Source: Verrucomicrobiota bacterium (GTDB taxonomy: Bacteria; Verrucomicrobiota; Verrucomicrobiia; Limisphaerales; UBA9464). Taken from it: a stretch of 15,465 nt of DNA. Position numbers and translations under genes: made by a program. The DNA is taken from contig CANGMO010000011.1 of assembly GCA_947454295.1 (NCBI GenBank), positions 1 to 15,465 of the forward strand, written 5' to 3'. Below are positions 14,077-15,465 of the stretch, in pieces; the first letter of the stretch is position 1; every line of letters begins with the position of its first letter. The notes below the pieces were generated by a model, which had not been told where the DNA came from, did no database searches, and saw nothing but the letters and a program-made list of their open reading frames with translations.

Positions 14077-14910
14077 CTAGCGGTTGGCGCGATTCAACGG
14101 ATCCCAGTACTGGGAATTGTCGAGCGCCCGGGCGCCGCCACTGGCGGGATCCACGGGCGGATTGATGTTCGCTCCGCGCCGGGCTTCGGAGTGCCCATCG
14201 ACAAACACCACCACGCCATAGCCACGATGACGGTTGTTATCGATGCCTTCGAGTCCCTGCCCCTTGCTCATGCCGCTGGTCGGCCACCAGAGGCTGCTGC
14301 TCCAGCTGCCATCCGCCTTGGGAATGCCATCGCCCAGCATCAGGGTCTGACTGGGGGTCACCACAGACGAGCGCTTGAGCCAGGGTGCCACATCAAACTT
14401 CACCCCGTTCACCGTGATCGATTCCGCGCCGTACGGATAATGCCCGAGGAAAAACGCGTTGTAGCCATAACCCACGAGATGCGCGTTAAACTTCCAGGAC
14501 CACTTCACACCAGCATCGGTGCGAGTCCCCTTGAGGCTCGGGCAGTGGAAGAGGTTGGAGGCGCTCCCGTCCTTGCCGACGATTGCCGAACCCCACCAGT
14601 TGGTGACGGCGGTGGTGGGATTGTCGGTCTCGCCCTGATTCCGGTGCGCCGGGAACACGTCGCGGTACTCGTCGGTGTAGAACTGCATGTACAGCGCCAC
14701 CTGCTTCAAATTGTTGAGGCAGGCGGTGCGGTTGGCCTTCTCCTTCGCCAGAGCCAGGGCCGGCAGGAGCATGCCCGCCAAGATTGCGATGATGGCGATC
14801 ACCACCAGCAACTCGATGAGCGTGAAGGCGGCATTGGCCGAAGTGCCTGCGCGGCGATCGGCATGGGACGGCGCGGCCACGGACTGGGATTGGGGCTTCA
14901 TGGATCTCAT
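14077..14910 (-). CDS. Pseudopilin-like protein with H-X9-DG motif
   Basis: A 277-residue protein with a type IV pilin/type II secretion N-terminus: a 28-residue leader, then FTLIELLVVIAIIAILAGML (29-48), with the Glu at +5 and a single hydrophobic helix. The residue before the cleavage site is Ala instead of the usual Gly. The helix continues as ALALAKEKANRTACLNNLKQ and a globular domain with PVC-type conserved parts: HCPSLKG (122-128), YGYNAFFLG (148-156), SQTLMLGDG (187-195), and His228 with nine residues to Asp238-Gly239 (FVDGH). Such proteins are abundant in Verrucomicrobiota, Planctomycetota and Lentisphaerota; their job is not settled, though export and surface display are plausible. 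The ATG at 14910, with AGGA 5 nt upstream, overlaps the GH32 stop in ATGA, so it belongs to the fructan operon. Confidence 0.92.
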   Translation of the reverse strand: MRSMKPQSQSVAAPSHADRRAGTSANAAFTLIELLVVIAIIAILAGMLLPALALAKEKANRTACLNNLKQVALYMQFYTDEYRDVFPAHRNQGETDNPTTAVTNWWGSAIVGKDGSASNLFHCPSLKGTRTDAGVKWSWKFNAHLVGYGYNAFFLGHYPYGAESITVNGVKFDVAPWLKRSSVVTPSQTLMLGDGIPKADGSWSSSLWWPTSGMSKGQGLEGIDNNRHRGYGVVVFVDGHSEARRGANINPPVDPASGGARALDNSQYWDPLNRANR

Positions 14911-15465
14911 GGGGTTCCTGGATGGAGGCGAGGAGGAGCTGATTTCAACGGCGTCAGGGACAAAGACGCAATACGCGTTTCACGCCCCTGGCCGTCCGCG
15001 GTCATCGTGAAACGGAGTTCGGGCGACGGCGGCAGGATCAGGTCGGTCAGCACGGTCTCGCCTCCCTGCGCAAACACTTCCAGGGAGGAGGTGTCGAGGA
15101 GCAGACGAAGGTCCACCCGCCCGTCGACGATTCGGAGCGGCCCCCGGTGCACGCCGGCAAAGGTGGGGGAGAAATCGACCCGTCCCGAAGCGGTGCGATC
15201 CACGCGGATCTCGGACGCCCCGAAATCCGCGACCACCCGGGTGACGGCGCCACCGGAATGGCGGCATTCCCAGGTGACGCTTCCCGAGGCCGGAACCCGA
15301 TCCAAGGTCAGCTCCACTTCGGCCAGACCGGTGGGAAACCGGCGCTGGGCCAGCCAGGCGTTCGCGGTGTCGAGGCTGACGCGACGCACCCGATCCACCG
15401 ATCCTCGCAGGGACTTCAGCTCCCGAACTGGATGCTGGATCAAGCGCCAGCCCGCAGGCGTGGAG
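14907..15465 (-). CDS. GH32 fructan/sucrose hydrolase, C-terminal part (5' end beyond window)
   Basis: The frame is open to the window edge; about 186 residues remain, covering the C-terminal beta-sandwich of glycoside hydrolase family 32 (levanase, inulinase, invertase). Diagnostic phrases are WRLIQHPVRELKSLR at the start, DRTASGRVDFSPTFAGVHRG, DLRLLLDTSSLEVFAQGGE and VLTDLILPP, in family order. The five-bladed catalytic propeller with the WMNDPNG, RDP and EC motifs is outside the window, so activity and substrate (levan, inulin, sucrose) cannot be judged, nor can the presence of a signal peptide. It is the most upstream visible gene of the fructose operon, and its stop overlaps the start of the pseudopilin gene. 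Cleavage would release fructose for the sugar porter and fructokinase downstream. Confidence 0.93.
   Translation of the reverse strand, partial: STPAGWRLIQHPVRELKSLRGSVDRVRRVSLDTANAWLAQRRFPTGLAEVELTLDRVPASGSVTWECRHSGGAVTRVVADFGASEIRVDRTASGRVDFSPTFAGVHRGPLRIVDGRVDLRLLLDTSSLEVFAQGGETVLTDLILPPSPELRFTMTADGQGRETRIASLSLTPLKSAPPRLHPGTP

Noticed and set aside
1..15465. tRNA or rRNA genes, CRISPR arrays, complete insertion sequences or transposase genes
   Set aside because: None was seen on either strand; the repeats present are short, non-coding and not CRISPR-like in spacing.

Overview
This is a GC-rich bacterial window. It most resembles the Verrucomicrobiota, or a close relative in the PVC group. 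The pointers are a large pseudopilin-like protein with an H-X9-DG motif, isoleucyl-tRNA synthetase with a KISKS rather than KMSKS loop, and short palindromic or tandem repeats in nearly every gap. This placement is an inference from gene content, not a phylogeny.

Layout. Positions 1-5878 read on the plus strand: the 3' part of ileS (cut by the window edge), a GT4 glycosyltransferase, and a two-gene purine unit. That unit is an AzgA-type purine permease overlapping by 4 bp a lipoprotein of the nucleosidase/phosphorylase fold. From about 6160 to the end everything reads on the minus strand. In transcription order it is: the end of a GH32 fructan/sucrose hydrolase (cut by the window edge), an H-X9-DG pseudopilin-like protein, an MFS sugar porter, a PfkB fructokinase, a terminator region, a promoter, tpiA, secG, a terminator, oppA, oppB, oppC and a small unknown protein. 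The two blocks converge on a repeat-rich gap at 5879-6159.

How the genes fit together. The GH32 enzyme, sugar porter and fructokinase form a fructose-releasing, importing and phosphorylating pathway. Two of its junctions are 4-bp ATGA overlaps. The unexpected member is the pseudopilin-like gene between the hydrolase and the transporter. tpiA and secG form their own unit, with a visible promoter and a strong terminator. oppABC is a peptide/solute importer without ATPase genes in this window. On the plus strand, the purine pair suggests extracytoplasmic cleavage of a nucleoside followed by uptake of the base.

Most unusual items: an in-frame insert of about 45 residues in the IleRS catalytic region, lying in a patch of lower GC and different codon use; an exported nucleosidase-fold lipoprotein translationally coupled to a purine permease; the pseudopilin inside the fructan operon; and repeat elements (REP-like inverted pair, 7-bp and 8-bp arrays) that abut or extend coding sequences.
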